A program made the position numbers and the translations under genes. From Stereocaulon alpinum (Eukaryota; Ascomycota; Lecanoromycetes; Lecanorales; Stereocaulaceae): 64,000 nucleotides of DNA. Shown piece after piece: positions 36,130-47,196 of this stretch. Each line of letters begins with the position of its first letter. Positions within the stretch are counted from its first letter, which is position 1. The stretch is from positions 1 to 64,000 of the forward strand of contig JAEUBA010000051.1 in the NCBI GenBank assembly GCA_018257865.1, read 5' to 3'. The notes beneath the pieces were generated by a model. That model was not told where the DNA came from. It made no database searches and worked only from the letters and a program-made list of their open reading frames with translations.

Positions 36130-36881
36130 TGATATGTGAGTTTGATCCCCAATGTGAGCTATACTGGCGACAATGGACGCAGTGCAGCTGTAGCATATGG
36201 GGTCAATTCAATGTACTACATACATTATGTACTCCAAGACACAGAGCTTGAGAAAGGCCGTTATGACTAGGAGTACAGGCTGTGGCGAAGATCTGTTGTT
36301 CCTCACGGCCCCTATCACATACTTTTCTATCGTCGTAGGCCAGGGGAGAGATCCAGGTAGCAAAGGCTTGGACGATAGACCTGTCAAGGCACAATCCTCG
36401 TGGTAAAAGAGAGAACATGATTGTTGGGGAGTGTGGGCAGAGTGGCGAGAGAGCTGAAGCTTGCAAATCAGGCCAAGAGACTAATTCTAAGGCGGGGCTA
36501 GTCGGGCTTTCTACAGCGACGTGCGTTCGGCCCTCGATGCCCTGGACTCTAGGGCTGACCCTGGCTGGCAAGGCTGATACCAGAAGCTTGGAGATATTCT
36601 TCTGGAGGCATGTCGAGGACGAAACGGATTTCGTGTTTCTTCAGGCAGAGGTCGATCCTCAAGCGAGCGCCTAAAACGAGATTAGTGCCTGCATACTCCG
36701 TACAATACCTAGGGAACGTTAAGGGCGGCTTCGGGGTCCGCGCTCCGGGAGCCTTCCGGGGAGGTGTAAAGTCCGTTGGTTCTTGACATGGAGGGGTTGG
36801 TGGGGAGGAGGAAGGTATGATTAATGGACCTAGCATGAATGGGCGGAGGCTTTCACTGTTCGCTGCGCGGGTCCCTTCAAG
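36130..36881. promoter_or_regulatory. Divergent intergenic region (HECT ligase / amidohydrolase)
   Basis: 752 bp between two divergent start codons, presumably holding both promoters. No gene or specific site recognised. Confidence 0.35.
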
Positions 36882-38847
36882 ATGCTTCTAAGCAAGCATG
36901 GCAAGTTGTTGGTGAAAGCCACTGATAGCAATTTGAGGCCCCCATCCTGCACTGCAGTGCGGCAACTGGCAAGCTTTGCTCAACCAGACTCTTCCCTCTT
37001 CACACCACGAGTCAACAAACAACGGCTGTGGGAAGATATCCATCATAGTTGCCAATGGGGTAAAGGTGAAAGATGGGGCAAGTAGGTCATCGTCTCCGAA
37101 CCTTGTCTTCCGTCCTTCAACCTCCTGAGTCTTGACACGACAATATCCCACTGTATACATCTTGTTAGAGTCTGACCTCGACATAGAGGCGAGACCGATA
37201 CAGGCATGTCGAGGCTTTCTCTTTCCGATTCCGATCGAATAGCTCGCAATTGGTTCGTGGAGACCACAAGATCGTTAGGTTGTACCACCTGCGTCGATGC
37301 GATGGTAGGGAAACAGATTTCTGTCTCGATTGTGTAAAGCCGGCTCTCATACTTCTTGTTTGTCAAGGGAAATACATTTGCAATAAGGAAGGGTCGGCAA
37401 CAAGGGCCACCCACGTGTGCCGGTTCACATCTTGACACCCAGTGAGCCGCCACACTCATTCGAAGGCCGAAGTTTTGTTGACCGGTTACAGACCTACTGG
37501 AGGACGCTATGACGGCATACTTGGCGTCTGTGCTGGCATCGAGATGCTTCGAGTGTTGCAGGACGAGAAGATCGAGTCTGAGTACCCTATCGGTATCATC
37601 AACTGGACGAAGTACGCAAATTTCTAAATTTTGAGAAGCCGAATCTGACGAGTGATGATGATAGCGAGGAAGGAGCCCGATTTCCTATTTCGATGGTAGC
37701 ATCAGGAGTGTGGGCGGGCAGGATTCCGCTTGAGAGAGCGCATGCTGTTCAAGAAGTTGGAGGTGGGAAGCAGACGATGAGACAGGAGCTCGAGAGAATC
37801 GGTTACTTGGGTGATATGGAAGCCAGTTACAAAGCGATGCCTATAGGAGTACGTCAAACCCTCGATGCATCCAGGAGTATGGTCGCTGAGTGGTGCAGGC
37901 ACACTTTGAACTGCACATTGGTAAGCCGTTTGTTGGCTACCCGACTGAAAATTCCCGCAACGACTCTCGTCTCACTCTGAGGGTCCAAAAGTTTGAATTT
38001 CTAATTCACAAATCTACGCATCATTGCCGTTTTGAGGTCTTTAAAGGCCGAGGGCTGATTTCGTTGTAGAGCAAGGGCCTCGCCTTGAAGCAAAGAACCA
38101 GAAGATAGGGATTGTTCAAGGGGTAAGCCGTAGACCTGTCTTGTGCTCATAGGCATTGGTTGACTGCTCACTCAGGTCCAAGCATATCGGTGGCATACCA
38201 TTACCGTGAAGGGCCGCGACTGCCATACCGGCACAACAGATTTTGCCAATCGTTCGGATGCAATGCTCACCGCAGCCAAAATGATTCTTCACTCTCATCG
38301 ACTTGCAACGAAATATTCTTCCCTAGCAAGTACTGGAATTCTGACCTTGACGCCGGGAAGCACGAACACGGTCCCAGGGACCGTTTATTTCAGCCTTGAC
38401 ATCCGAGCAGGCGAAGACGATCGCCTGATGCGACTAGAAGAAGATCTCAAGGCAGACTTCGACAAGATTGCAAGGAACGAAGCGGTAGATGACCTGAACA
38501 ATGCAGGAACTATTGGCAAAGGATGTACAGTGGAGTGGACTTTGGATGCCCCGAGCGAAGCTATCAAGTTCGACAAAGACTGCATTGCGTGCGTCACGGA
38601 CAGCGCGAAGGAGATGTTTGGAAATGAGTTCGGGAACCGAACCCAGGAAATGACCAGTGGTGCGGGCCATGACTCAGTATTTACCTCTTACCGCGTACCG
38701 ACAGCTATGATATTTGTACCGTGCAAGGACGGAGTCTCACACAATCCAGTAGAACACTGTTCACCGGAGGATTGTGCCTACGGGGCGCAGGTGTTGCTGG
38801 GTGCTGTGCTGCGTTATGATAAGCTTAGGGCGGAGAGGAGCAAATGA
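36882..38847 (+). CDS. M20-family N-carbamoyl amidohydrolase (beta-ureidopropionase/allantoate amidohydrolase type), frame break
   Basis: Eight exons: 36882-37081, 37187-37304, 37368-37441, 37492-37611, 37665-37848, 37899-37920, 38070-38123, 38176-38847. Splicing restores the family pattern: KQRLWEDIHHSCQWGKGERW; GMSRLSLSDSDRIARNWFVE; GNTFAIRKG; AGSHLDTQPTGGRYDGILGV (metal ligands H and D); NWTNEEGARFPI (ligand E pair); HFELHIEQGPRLEAKN; VQAYRWHTITVKGRDCHTGT; and the C-terminal SGAGHDSVF with SHNPVEHCSPEDC. These di-zinc enzymes hydrolyse N-carbamoyl groups in pyrimidine or purine catabolism. Exon 6 is only 22 nt. Exon 7 has one extra base near 38,099-38,102: EAKN is in one frame, the expected KIGIVQG in the next, and no alternative GT-AG site repairs it. 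It is either a sequence error or a recent pseudogene. Confidence 0.82.
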
Positions 38848-39075
38848 TGACAGACGGTGTGCAAAAAGCTCCGTTGTGGATATACTACTGTTGTTCAAAT
38901 AGACTGAGATCATGTCTAGAAGCAAATTCCTAGATTTCCTCTATTTGCAGTGTCATCTGCCTCCTTCGACCGCAACGACCCCAGCAATTTCTTTCACTCG
39001 ACTAAACACGCTACCGTTCAGCCGCACACTTCGTAATCTGACCTTGTACATCGGAATTAGATTCGCACGGTCCTT

Positions 39076-39755
39076 CTAAGAAGGAGGAGCACCACGGCCT
39101 CTACCAAACCCGCCACGGAAAGAGGGAGTGAACTCTCCAGGCGCACCACCCTCTTTGGCATCTCCCATGTCACGTCGTCGATATCCGCCATCGCCACGGT
39201 CTCCACGGTCACCGCGAGGTCCTCCACGTCCACCAGGGCGACGTTCGCGTTCATCGCCGCCCATCATGCCTTTTGGAGGAGCGTGAGAGCGCTGTTGCTT
39301 GATGTGGGTTGCGGGAACAATCTCAGCGGGAAGATGGAGCCATTCACGTAGGTAGTCGAGCCCTTCGGGGGTGAGCGTGTAATAATACCATTGCCAGGAG
39401 AACTGAGTCTTCAGGTAACCGCGGGATGTTAGAGATTGGCAGGCTTTGACCACCTGGAGCCCGTCAGTCTACGGCCTGTAAGCTGGAGCGCTTCGGCTTA
39501 CATAGAGGTTCTTGGTGTCAATTTCATTGTGCTTTGGGAGGTTGAAGTCCTTCTTTGCGACGAGGACGCCCTCTGCAGAGATCCTTTAGTAAGAGCGCGA
39601 GTGTAAGAACCTCAAGTGTAAGGCCTCATCGAGATGGGACGTACCACGAAAAAGGTACTCGTGAATCTTCTTTCTGTCGGCCTTGGGGATAAGCCTTTAC
39701 ACACATTAGCTTCCATATTACTCTGAGCATCTAGGTGGCTCTGAGAACCATACAT
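39076..39755 (-). CDS. RPS10: 40S ribosomal protein eS10 (RPS10), start codon split by an intron
   Basis: Exons 39754-39755 (only A-T of the start codon), 39645-39694, 39502-39572, 39076-39453; 166 aa. The spliced protein reads M-LIPKADRKKIHEYLFREG, VLVAKKDFNLPKHNEIDTKN, LYVVKACQSLTSRGYLKTQF, SWQWYYYTLTPEGLDYLREW, then an RGG/Gly-Arg-rich tail, which is eS10 throughout. Without the first intron (AT|GTATGG ... AAAG|G) there is no Met before LIPKADRKK, so the split start is well supported. eS10 sits at the mRNA entry of the 40S subunit. Divergent from SDE2, with 236 bp between start codons. Confidence 0.95.
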
Positions 39756-39991
39756 GATCGCGAGTTCCTGGCGCTTTTCGGGGAATCGCTTTGATCGATG
39801 GTGTTGCTGTGTTCGTGGATGTACTTTTCAGAAAGCGGAATTTGTGTGGGACATTTAGACGAATGAAGCCAAGGCGCTAATACATACGGCTGGCGGCTGG
39901 TGCCGGTAAGTTATCAAAAAGCTTGTGAAGTAGCCTGTGAGAACATCGAGACTGGCATTTCCTCTCATCAATCAGGAAACGTATCTTCAAA
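39756..39991. promoter_or_regulatory. Shared divergent promoter, RPS10 / SDE2
   Basis: Only 236 bp separate the two start codons, so both genes must start transcription within or near this stretch. No specific element assigned. Confidence 0.5.
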
Positions 39992-40897
39992 ATGACGGCT
40001 CATGTCGTGAATATTTTCCTAACTTCGTTCCCGGGTCTTGGTTTACCTGCTACATTGTCCCTGCCACTCGATGGCTCCACATCTATCGCAGATCTAAGGC
40101 AACAGCTCTCACAACGCCTCCCAGACCTCAATACCCGACTTATACTCACTACAACATCTAATAAGGTGATATGTTTTTCGGAAGCGCCAGTATCGTCGTT
40201 GCTCTCTAGTGACCATGATACCTTCCTTGCCCTTCGTCTATCAGTACCGTTATGTGGAGGGAAAGGCGGTTTTGGCTCCCAGCTCCGTGCAGCAGGTGGG
40301 CGTATGTCGTCACGGAAAAAGAACAATCAAGGCGACAGCAACAATTCGAATCGCAATTTAGACGGCAGAAGACTAAGGACTGTCAATGAAGCCAAAGCCC
40401 TTGCTGAATACCTTGCGCTGAAACCGGAGATGGAGAAAAGGGAGAAAGAGGCACGAAGAAAACGATGGGAGCAAGTCGTGGCCTTGACGGAACGGAGAGA
40501 GGAAGAAGTTCGGAATGGTTCGAAGGGAAAGGTTGATGGGAAATGGGTGGAGGATAAGGAGGAGGCTGGAGAGAGGGCTAGAGAAGCAGTGATTGCGGCC
40601 ATCAGGTCTGGAGACTATCATGACAATCTTAAGGCAGCTTCAAGTGGTAGTTCTGGCGATGGTTCTGGAGAGCCAAGTGAAGAAAGTCAAGGTGAAGAGA
40701 TCGAAGAGCCAACACCGAAACAAAATATCACTCTTTCGGCCTCAAAGCCTACCCCAGCTCCAACGAGGAGATACTTAGGCTTCGATGAGGATGATGAATT
40801 TTTGAGCGAAGATGAAGACGGGGAAGTAGCCAAGGGTGATCAAAGTGTCGCAGTGGAGGTCACGTGGGGCAAGGACAAAAGAAGGGCTCTGGCTTGA
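39992..40897 (+). CDS. SDE2: Sde2, ubiquitin-fold pre-mRNA splicing / genome stability factor
   Basis: Single exon, 301 aa. Residues 1-90 form the divergent ubiquitin-like domain ending in GG; cleavage between Gly90 and Lys91 in PLCGG|KGGFGSQLRAAGGRM is the known activation site of Sde2 in fission yeast and human. The invariant KGGFGSQLRAAGGRMSSRK follows, then a basic coiled-coil stretch (LKPEMEKREKEARRKRWEQV, about 147-170) and an acidic C-terminus (LGFDEDDEFLSEDEDGE). After removal of the ubiquitin-like part by a deubiquitinase, Sde2 joins the spliceosome and helps splice selected introns. Confidence 0.95.
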   Translation: MTAHVVNIFLTSFPGLGLPATLSLPLDGSTSIADLRQQLSQRLPDLNTRLILTTTSNKVICFSEAPVSSLLSSDHDTFLALRLSVPLCGGKGGFGSQLRAAGGRMSSRKKNNQGDSNNSNRNLDGRRLRTVNEAKALAEYLALKPEMEKREKEARRKRWEQVVALTERREEEVRNGSKGKVDGKWVEDKEEAGERAREAVIAAIRSGDYHDNLKAASSGSSGDGSGEPSEESQGEEIEEPTPKQNITLSASKPTPAPTRRYLGFDEDDEFLSEDEDGEVAKGDQSVAVEVTWGKDKRRALA

Positions 40898-41063
40898 AGC
40901 TTGTTGAAGTAGGTCATTCCTACAATGATTTAGCAATAGCGTTCAGGACGAAAACAAGAGTATGTGATACGTAGCTCGATACGAATAAAGTTTCCTCTCA
41001 TGGGTCTTGTATTTGATCCAATGCTCGAAACACTAGCGCTGTATTGAAAAGAACTATTCATAG

Positions 41064-43134
41064 ATGTTGGCGCAAGAAGATCTTGCACACATGATGGCGC
41101 CAGCCGCTCGTCTTACCCATTTGCTTAAAGGCTCGAGAGCTCCAATACCTATATTTCTCTGCCCTGTTCTTGCGTCGTATGGTGATCTGGCGCATGATCC
41201 TCGACGGCGAGATGTACGGATCCAAAAGCGCCCACTTCATGTCGAGACCGCCGCAACACATGTGCATGAGTTGCCCACGCCTTCACAACTACTTGAACTC
41301 CCTAGATCGTGCCCAGGCTGCGGAGCTTTTACCCAAATCCTTAGTCCCACCCAACCTGGATTCTATAGCACCAACCGAAAATCCGTGAAGGCTTTCATAG
41401 CCTGCCATGGACAAGCTTCGGAAGGCGATCAATTGGGAGAAGCAGGAATATTTCAGCGCGTCTTAGCTTCTGCAGACACGGCTTTGTTGTCTCATATGGG
41501 ATTTTTTACCGCGGAACCTCTCACACAAGGTACGATATGCCGTTCGTGGGTGTGACTTACGGACTAACAATTATATAGCGTCTCAGAAATCTAGGGAAAT
41601 CCCTACCCCTATATGTAATCGCTGCCATAATCTGACACATCATCATGCTGGTGTGTCCGTGATAAATCCTACGATAAAGTCTATCTCAGAGATCCTTGCC
41701 GAATCTCCACACAAATACAACCACATATATCACGTTATAGATGCCGCAGATTTCCCACTTTCCCTTATACCTTCCTTGCAGCGGCAACTTTCTTTAGCTC
41801 CTCAACGATCGTTGAACCGAAGAGCCAAGACAAGCCATTTTCAATATGGGCAGAGGGCCGAAATGAGCTTTATCGTTACACGGTCTGATCTATTGGCTCC
41901 AAAGAAAGAGCAGGTTGATAACCTTATGCCATATATTATCGAGGTGATCCGTGATGCGTTGGGCGGGACCGGCGAACACGTACGTCTTGGGAATGTGCGG
42001 TGTGTGAGCTCTAAGCGAGGATGGTGGACGAAGCAGGTCAAAGAAGACATTTGGAATCGGGGTGGAGGCGGATGGATGGTGGGAAAGGCGAATGTGGGCA
42101 AAAGTAGTCTCTTTGAGAGCGTCTTCCCCAAAGGTCGATCCGAAGACATCAGCATTGGGGCCGTACGCCATGCTGCGCAACAAAAACATTATCCCGACGA
42201 AAAAATCCTAGATTCGCGGTCCCTCACAAGCCAGCACCAAAACATCGAAGAAAGGAGCCAACGATTATCAGATGAAGAGGATATACACATGCTAAGCGAC
42301 TCGCTTTTACCACCTGCACCACCAGAAACACCGTTTCCCGTACTACCTCTGGTGTCCTCTCTTCCAGGAACAACGGCCTCTCCAATCAGGATTCCTTTTG
42401 GTTGTGGGAAAGGGGAGCTGATAGATTTGCCTGGCCTATCTCGAGAAAGTCTTGAGGATTTTGTCAAAGATGATGAAAAGCAAGATCTGGTTATGCGCCA
42501 CAGAATCAAACCCGAGCAGCTTGTGATTAAGCCTGGCCAATCTCTCCTCGTTGGAGGCTTAGTACGCATTACACCGTTGACAGAAGTACCTGTTCTAGCC
42601 TATCCCTTTGTGCCAATGAAGTGCCATCTTACGTCTACAGAAAAGGCTATTGCATTGCACACCCAAAAAGCAGAGTCTGGGTTGGTCACGAACGTGAAGC
42701 CAGGCGTTGGAAGTAGAATGGACCCAGCAGGAACGTTCCCCTTGAAATGGGACGTTACAAAAAAGCGCGCTGGCCCACTCACTAGAAAGGAAGCAGCTGG
42801 ATTAAGTCCAAGCGTCTTACCGTTCGTCGTACTCTCAACCGATGTTCTGATTGAGGGCTGCGGTTGGGTGGAGCTTGTAGCTCAGATCCGAAAGAAGGAC
42901 ATGGAATCTGTCGATGCAACTGAAAACTTCTTTGACGCTCGACCATACCCGAGAGTCGAAATCGTGAGCCCGGATGGAAGGCATATTGGAGTTCGTCAGC
43001 CTATGGGGGCGTGGATGCTGAACCATAAAACCGGATCGAGCCAGAACTCGGCAAGACCAAGGCGGAGCATGAAAGGGCACAAGAAGAATTTGAAACGAGC
43101 CCAGCGAAAAGCGGAAGTGTCGTCTAGTGCCTGA
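41064..43134 (+). CDS. GEP3: GEP3/YqeH-type circularly permuted GTPase, mitochondrial
   Basis: Exons 41064-41529 and 41579-43134 (49-nt intron with ACTAAC branch); 673 aa. The N-terminus is basic and mitochondrial-like. A split zinc finger follows: SCPGCGAF (about residue 83) and, after the intron, CNRCHNLTHHH. The GTPase motifs are in permuted order: VTRSDLL (G4-like) first, then P-loop GKANVGKSS near 324-332, then SSLPGTTASPIRIPF (G2) and ELIDLPGL (G3). This order and the zinc finger define the YqeH/NOA1/Gep3 family. Yeast Gep3 acts in small-subunit mitoribosome biogenesis and interacts genetically with prohibitins. Confidence 0.93.
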
Positions 43135-43630
43135 TAATCAAGATACCTATATGCAACCAGCTAGAATATGGCAGTCTGTATAAAACCCAGGTCCACTGTT
43201 GTCGGTAAATCGGCAGAAGAACAGAATTGGGAAGCGTGCCTATGTCAGGCTATGTCCGAAAAGGATTCTCTTCTACCTCTGTCGAACGTCATGTTCAGGA
43301 ATTGCTCAAGAAAGGCAGTAAGGAAAGATGTTCTCGCTCAGGAGGATTGGAAAAAGAAGATCCTCTGGTTGAGGAGTAAGAATTGCGAAGCTTCACCATC
43401 AGATGGAGCAGGAGTATGATACACTACCACTCATCTCTGATACGAAAGTCAAAAAGACATCGGAAATATGAGCATCGAAAGTAGAATATCAAGGCAATTG
43501 ATACTATGCTATCTGCGCACCAGACGTTCTTGTATTTTACCGCTAGTGTGTAACAGTAATCTATATCGACCCTCTAAATTGAGCTGCAGACTTAGAGCAA
43601 CGAAATTTTCAAGTCAACAATGCAGCCATA
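43135..43630. other. Intergenic stretch, no gene seen
   Basis: 3' region of GEP3 and promoter region of MRP49. No recognised coding signal. Confidence 0.4.
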
Positions 43631-44341
43631 ATGAACGTCGCACGGCGAACAAAAAAGCTAAAGGCGGTAAATTTCTTCCATCTCCCGCCTAGTGAAGCTG
43701 TCATACTGACATTCTACGCAGAAAGTCAGTGCAGCCCCGCAACTCCCTTTGTAGTTTACTGACTCCTTCCACAGCTACTAGACATCCGGATCGGACCCGG
43801 AGCAGCCATTCTATCTGGAGACGTAAAGAAAATCCACCTTGACTTCGCCCGCAAGATAAATGATGGCCATTTCGGCGCACGCAAGGTCTGGCGAAAGTAC
43901 CTCCCTCGCCTCAAATACCACAACCCAGCCGTATCCATGACCATAAATCGCACCGATGACCAAGAAGGCCCTGCAACACTCACGGTACACTTCGCGCCTC
44001 CTTCAAATACCACCTTTCCTACAGCATCGCCCGCGCCCGCCTCATCTACAAGTCCGTCTACGCCACCTTCAGGTCACAATGCTTCTAGAAGGGTAGAGAC
44101 AATCGACATGAAGCACAAGCAAGACAGCGAGATACTGTCTAAATTACTGGAGCTGACGAATGCGACACCGTATGAGCCAAGTCCGGATGAGTTAGCGGAA
44201 ATGAGAGAGGTGGACGATGATAAGATGTGGAGCGACAGGGATAAGAAGGCGCAGATGAGACTGAATCAGATTAGGAGGCAGGAACAGGCTCTGCTTGACC
44301 AGGCGAGAGGGGCTGGGAAACTTGAGAGTGCTTCTTTATAA
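43631..44341 (+). CDS. MRP49: Mitochondrial large-subunit ribosomal protein MRP49 (mL61)
   Basis: Exons 43631-43666 and 43775-44341 (108-nt intron); 200 aa. The spliced N-terminus reads MNVARRTKKLKALLDIRIGP, then GPGAAILSGDVKKIHLDFAR, INDGHFGARKVWRKYLPRLK and YHNPAVSMTI, the L51/S25/CI-B8 thioredoxin-like fold of fungal Mrp49. A Pro/Ser-rich linker (about 85-110) and a charged C-terminal helix region (DDDKMWSDRDKKAQMRLNQI) follow. Role: structural protein of the mitochondrial large ribosomal subunit. The start exon encodes only 12 residues, and the frame is needed for the conserved RTKKLK start. Confidence 0.9.
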
Positions 44342-44595
44342 CGGCGGGATGTACAAACTATAAGCATGATGCATATTCGGCGTTGAACGAGAAAGGCGAT
44401 GGTCTAGCATCTCCTTGTGCATAGCTGGCGTGTAAGATCATATCACTATTGAGTGGACGTCTGGGTGAGAACCTGACATTCGCAGTCACCCTTCGCTAAG
44501 ACCCTTGTAACCTAAGGTTGCTGTCTAGTATAAAGACCATTGAGCTGCAATTCAAAAAGTTCCGGGATATAGACTCAGGCGCACAAATGTGACGC

Positions 44596-45191
44596 CTATT
44601 CCAGGTCGACGGGAAAGTTGCCATTTTCTGTTTTGTGTTAGCTGCTAGACAATTTATAGAAAGTGCTTCTGTCCGTACCTCGCTGATCGTCCCAGCGTTC
44701 GCACCAAGCGCTAGGGCAGAGGGATCGATAGGCAAGGTAGAACTGGACACATAAATCAGTGCCAGGGCAGAGGGCAGAAGCTGACTTCACATACCTGACG
44801 GCATGGAGCAAAGTCCTCACCCTTGGCTAGGATGCATTTGTGGTAGTCGACGTAGTTTTGCCAGCAGTGCTTAGTCCTGTTCAACATATAAGTACAGAAA
44901 CCAGTCGAAGCTGTTCAATGAGGTCGTACTGGTTCTGGTTGGGAAATCTCGCATCGAAGCCTATGAGTGGTATATCCGTTAAAGAGGTCTGCATATTGGG
45001 CCACAGCATGCACTATGGCCTCTCTTGCTCCTACAAGAAGCTGTAGAGCCTCCGGACTAGCGTGACGAGCGATGAACAGGAACTTACCAGCTGCAGTACA
45101 CATCAGTATCTGAAGGAAGACCTTTGAAGGAATACTTACCAGTAACAAATTTAAATGGTTTAGTCACGAGCTGATCTTCGTCGTTCGCCAT
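44596..45191 (-). CDS. COX12: Cytochrome c oxidase subunit VIb (COX12)
   Basis: Five small exons: 45140-45191, 44930-44960, 44795-44876, 44679-44742, 44596-44627; 86 aa. Splicing yields MANDEDQLVTKPFKFVTGFD, ARFPNQNQTKHCWQNYVDYH, KCILAKGEDFAPCRQFYLAY, RSLCPSAWCERWDDQRENG and a short FPVDLE end. This has the CX9C (C-WQNYVDYHK-C) and CX10C (C-RQFYLAYRSL-C) pairs of the twin-CHCH fold. The protein is imported into the intermembrane space by Mia40 and sits on complex IV at the dimer interface. Introns are 179, 53, 52 and 51 nt. No single exon is longer than 82 nt, so the gene is invisible as an open frame. Confidence 0.95.
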
Positions 45192-46259
45192 TTCGAAGTG
45201 TGTGTCAATTAGTCAAGGTCGGGTGTAATCTTATGTTGAGATTTACCGGAGATTCGCTGCAGCTGTGGTGGCTAAGTGAACTATGGGTGGATGTAGAAAG
45301 ACGTCAAGCAGTCCGGGCTTGGCATTCCTAGCGCGCTTTTGCAGTCTACCTTCAGTTAGTACCTCATGGTCCGCGTGCCAAACCCGACCACTACTTCGAC
45401 CGGCATAACGAGACCTACATTTTTATCAGCAACAACGAAAAGATGTATCCAACCCGCATGTTGAGGATGCAGCCCACACGTTGCCTGGGATTGCAGGCCA
45501 CACGGCCACTTTTCGGGCCAGTGCCGGTGAGACATTTTGATCCGCAACTACGGATACGATGCTGACTTCGTGTAGAAAGAAGAGCACAGCGGTATGCTAT
45601 GCTTGTCCAGGCCTTCCTGAATACGTCGAACATGGTTTAGCGTCAAGGGAAAAAGTGTGGTTACAGCGCTAACTTCATGGGCCTGCTAGCACATACAATC
45701 TCACAGCGTCTCCGCACCTTGAGGAAGATCCCCCCTGAGCTTATGCCACTGGGTATGCTATATCTTAGACCCTCTCAAGCAGAGAATAGCACTGATGCGA
45801 TTAATCTACATAGGTGTTGTTTTAGCGTAGGTCTTTCTATCTCTACGCCAAGTGAGATAGTTGATTGAAGGATTTTATTATAGCGTTGCGATTGGCTTCG
45901 CTTTCTACAGTTTGGGAAGCAAGCTTGTCACCGACAAGACACTACGCCTCCATAAGACAAACCGATCGGAGACCTTTAAGTGAACCGTCGGTTGCAAGTT
46001 GAATGAAGGTGGATGAGCAATATTCCATAAGCTATAGTGGCAGCAATTCTGGACGAGGGAACACCGTTTTCGATACTGGGTGGATGCTCCAAGCAAATGC
46101 ACTCCTTTCGAAGAGCCATTAGGAGATTCGTGTACATACAAGTAAAGTGCCGTTTTGTGAAGCAGAGGTGCCTATGGGGAGCAGGCAGATAGCCACAAAA
46201 AGCCGTTGTCGTATGCCTGAGGAAGTAGAGTTCTCAAGAAACCATTCTGATATCCAACA
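45192..46259. other. Intergenic stretch of about 1 kb, no gene seen
   Basis: Promoter side of COX12 and 3' side of the RRM gene. Normal composition; frames up to about 80 codons without recognisable similarity. Confidence 0.4.
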
Positions 46260-46830
46260 TCATGGTGGCTGTGGTCCAGCAACGTCAAGCCCTTCGAGAC
46301 CCTGCATTGGATCTTCCGGGACGTCTTCCAAGTCTTGGCCTCCTCTGCCCCCTGGTATTCTATCTTCTTCGCTTACAGCATGCTTCGCGAGATAGCCCTC
46401 CTGCCAACCAAATGAGTATCGATGGTTCCATCTGAAGACATGGGAAGCTATATGTACCTGCTCCCAAACAGCGGTCTTGCTCCCCAGACCTTCGTTGGCG
46501 TCTTTCTGCGGTTTAGCCTGGGCAACTTTGATTACCCGGCCAAAGACTTCGCTCTGATCCATGTTGTCAATCGCCTCTTTCGCATCTCCGGGTATTGCGA
46601 ATTCCACATAGCCAAAGCCTCTATGGGTCTCCTTTGCCGAAGGTAGCTCAGGCTTCGGTAGCGTGACATCAACAATTTCGCCGAAAGGAAGAAAGGCTTC
46701 TACCAGTATCTTGTCGTTCACTGCATGATCAAGACCGGCAACATAGACAGTAGCCTTTAGACGGGACTAGAGAGTATCAGCATTGGGTGTATAGGTGTGG
46801 TTCCCAGGCGCTACTTACTGCATCTGTCAT
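46260..46830 (-). CDS. RRM protein resembling the N-terminal domain of cyclophilin-33/PPIE
   Basis: Exons 46819-46830 (12 nt: MTDA), 46458-46766, 46260-46400; 153 aa. One RRM at about 5-85: ATVYVAGLDHAVNDKILVEA (RNP2 VYVAGL), then HRGFGYVEFA (RNP1), then AIDNMDQSEVFGRVIKVAQA. The pattern DDK/NDK-x-L-x-x-AF-PFG-x-I and the AIDNM(N/D)-(E/Q)SE(L/V)FGR stretch are those of the Cyp33/PPIE RRM, which binds AU-rich RNA and spliceosome components. No cyclophilin domain follows; the rest is a Gly/Asp-rich tail. Role in splicing is inferred from the RRM type. Confidence 0.85.
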
Positions 46831-47196
46831 ATTTTCGCTGTCAGATCAAACCAAAGCAAAGAACAAACACTTCGATAGATTTTCTAATACCATCGTTATA
46901 CAATGATGAAGCGGTGCCACTTTACATACAAGGCCTTCTAGCGATGGACGGAGAAAGCGTGACGAAACGCCGACGCTACCGAAGTCAACCACAATTCCTA
47001 GACGGTATTTACCAAGGTCAGCTTGCATTCTTTTGAGATACCCATGCCATGAGCTTCGGTCTCGCAGGCAGCATTTCCTCCAAGATTCGTGTCTTCAAAT
47101 ATCTTTGAGCAGCGACTTCAAGGCTTTCAGCGGCCGTTTCCGTGTCTCTGACAAATTCCGCGAAACCGCCCAACCTGAAAGGGCTGACAGCTCAAC
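46831..47196. promoter_or_regulatory. Shared divergent promoter, RRM gene / SEC31
   Basis: 366 bp between divergent start codons. It contains short frames with no family match, so promoter and 5' UTRs are the likely content. Confidence 0.4.
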
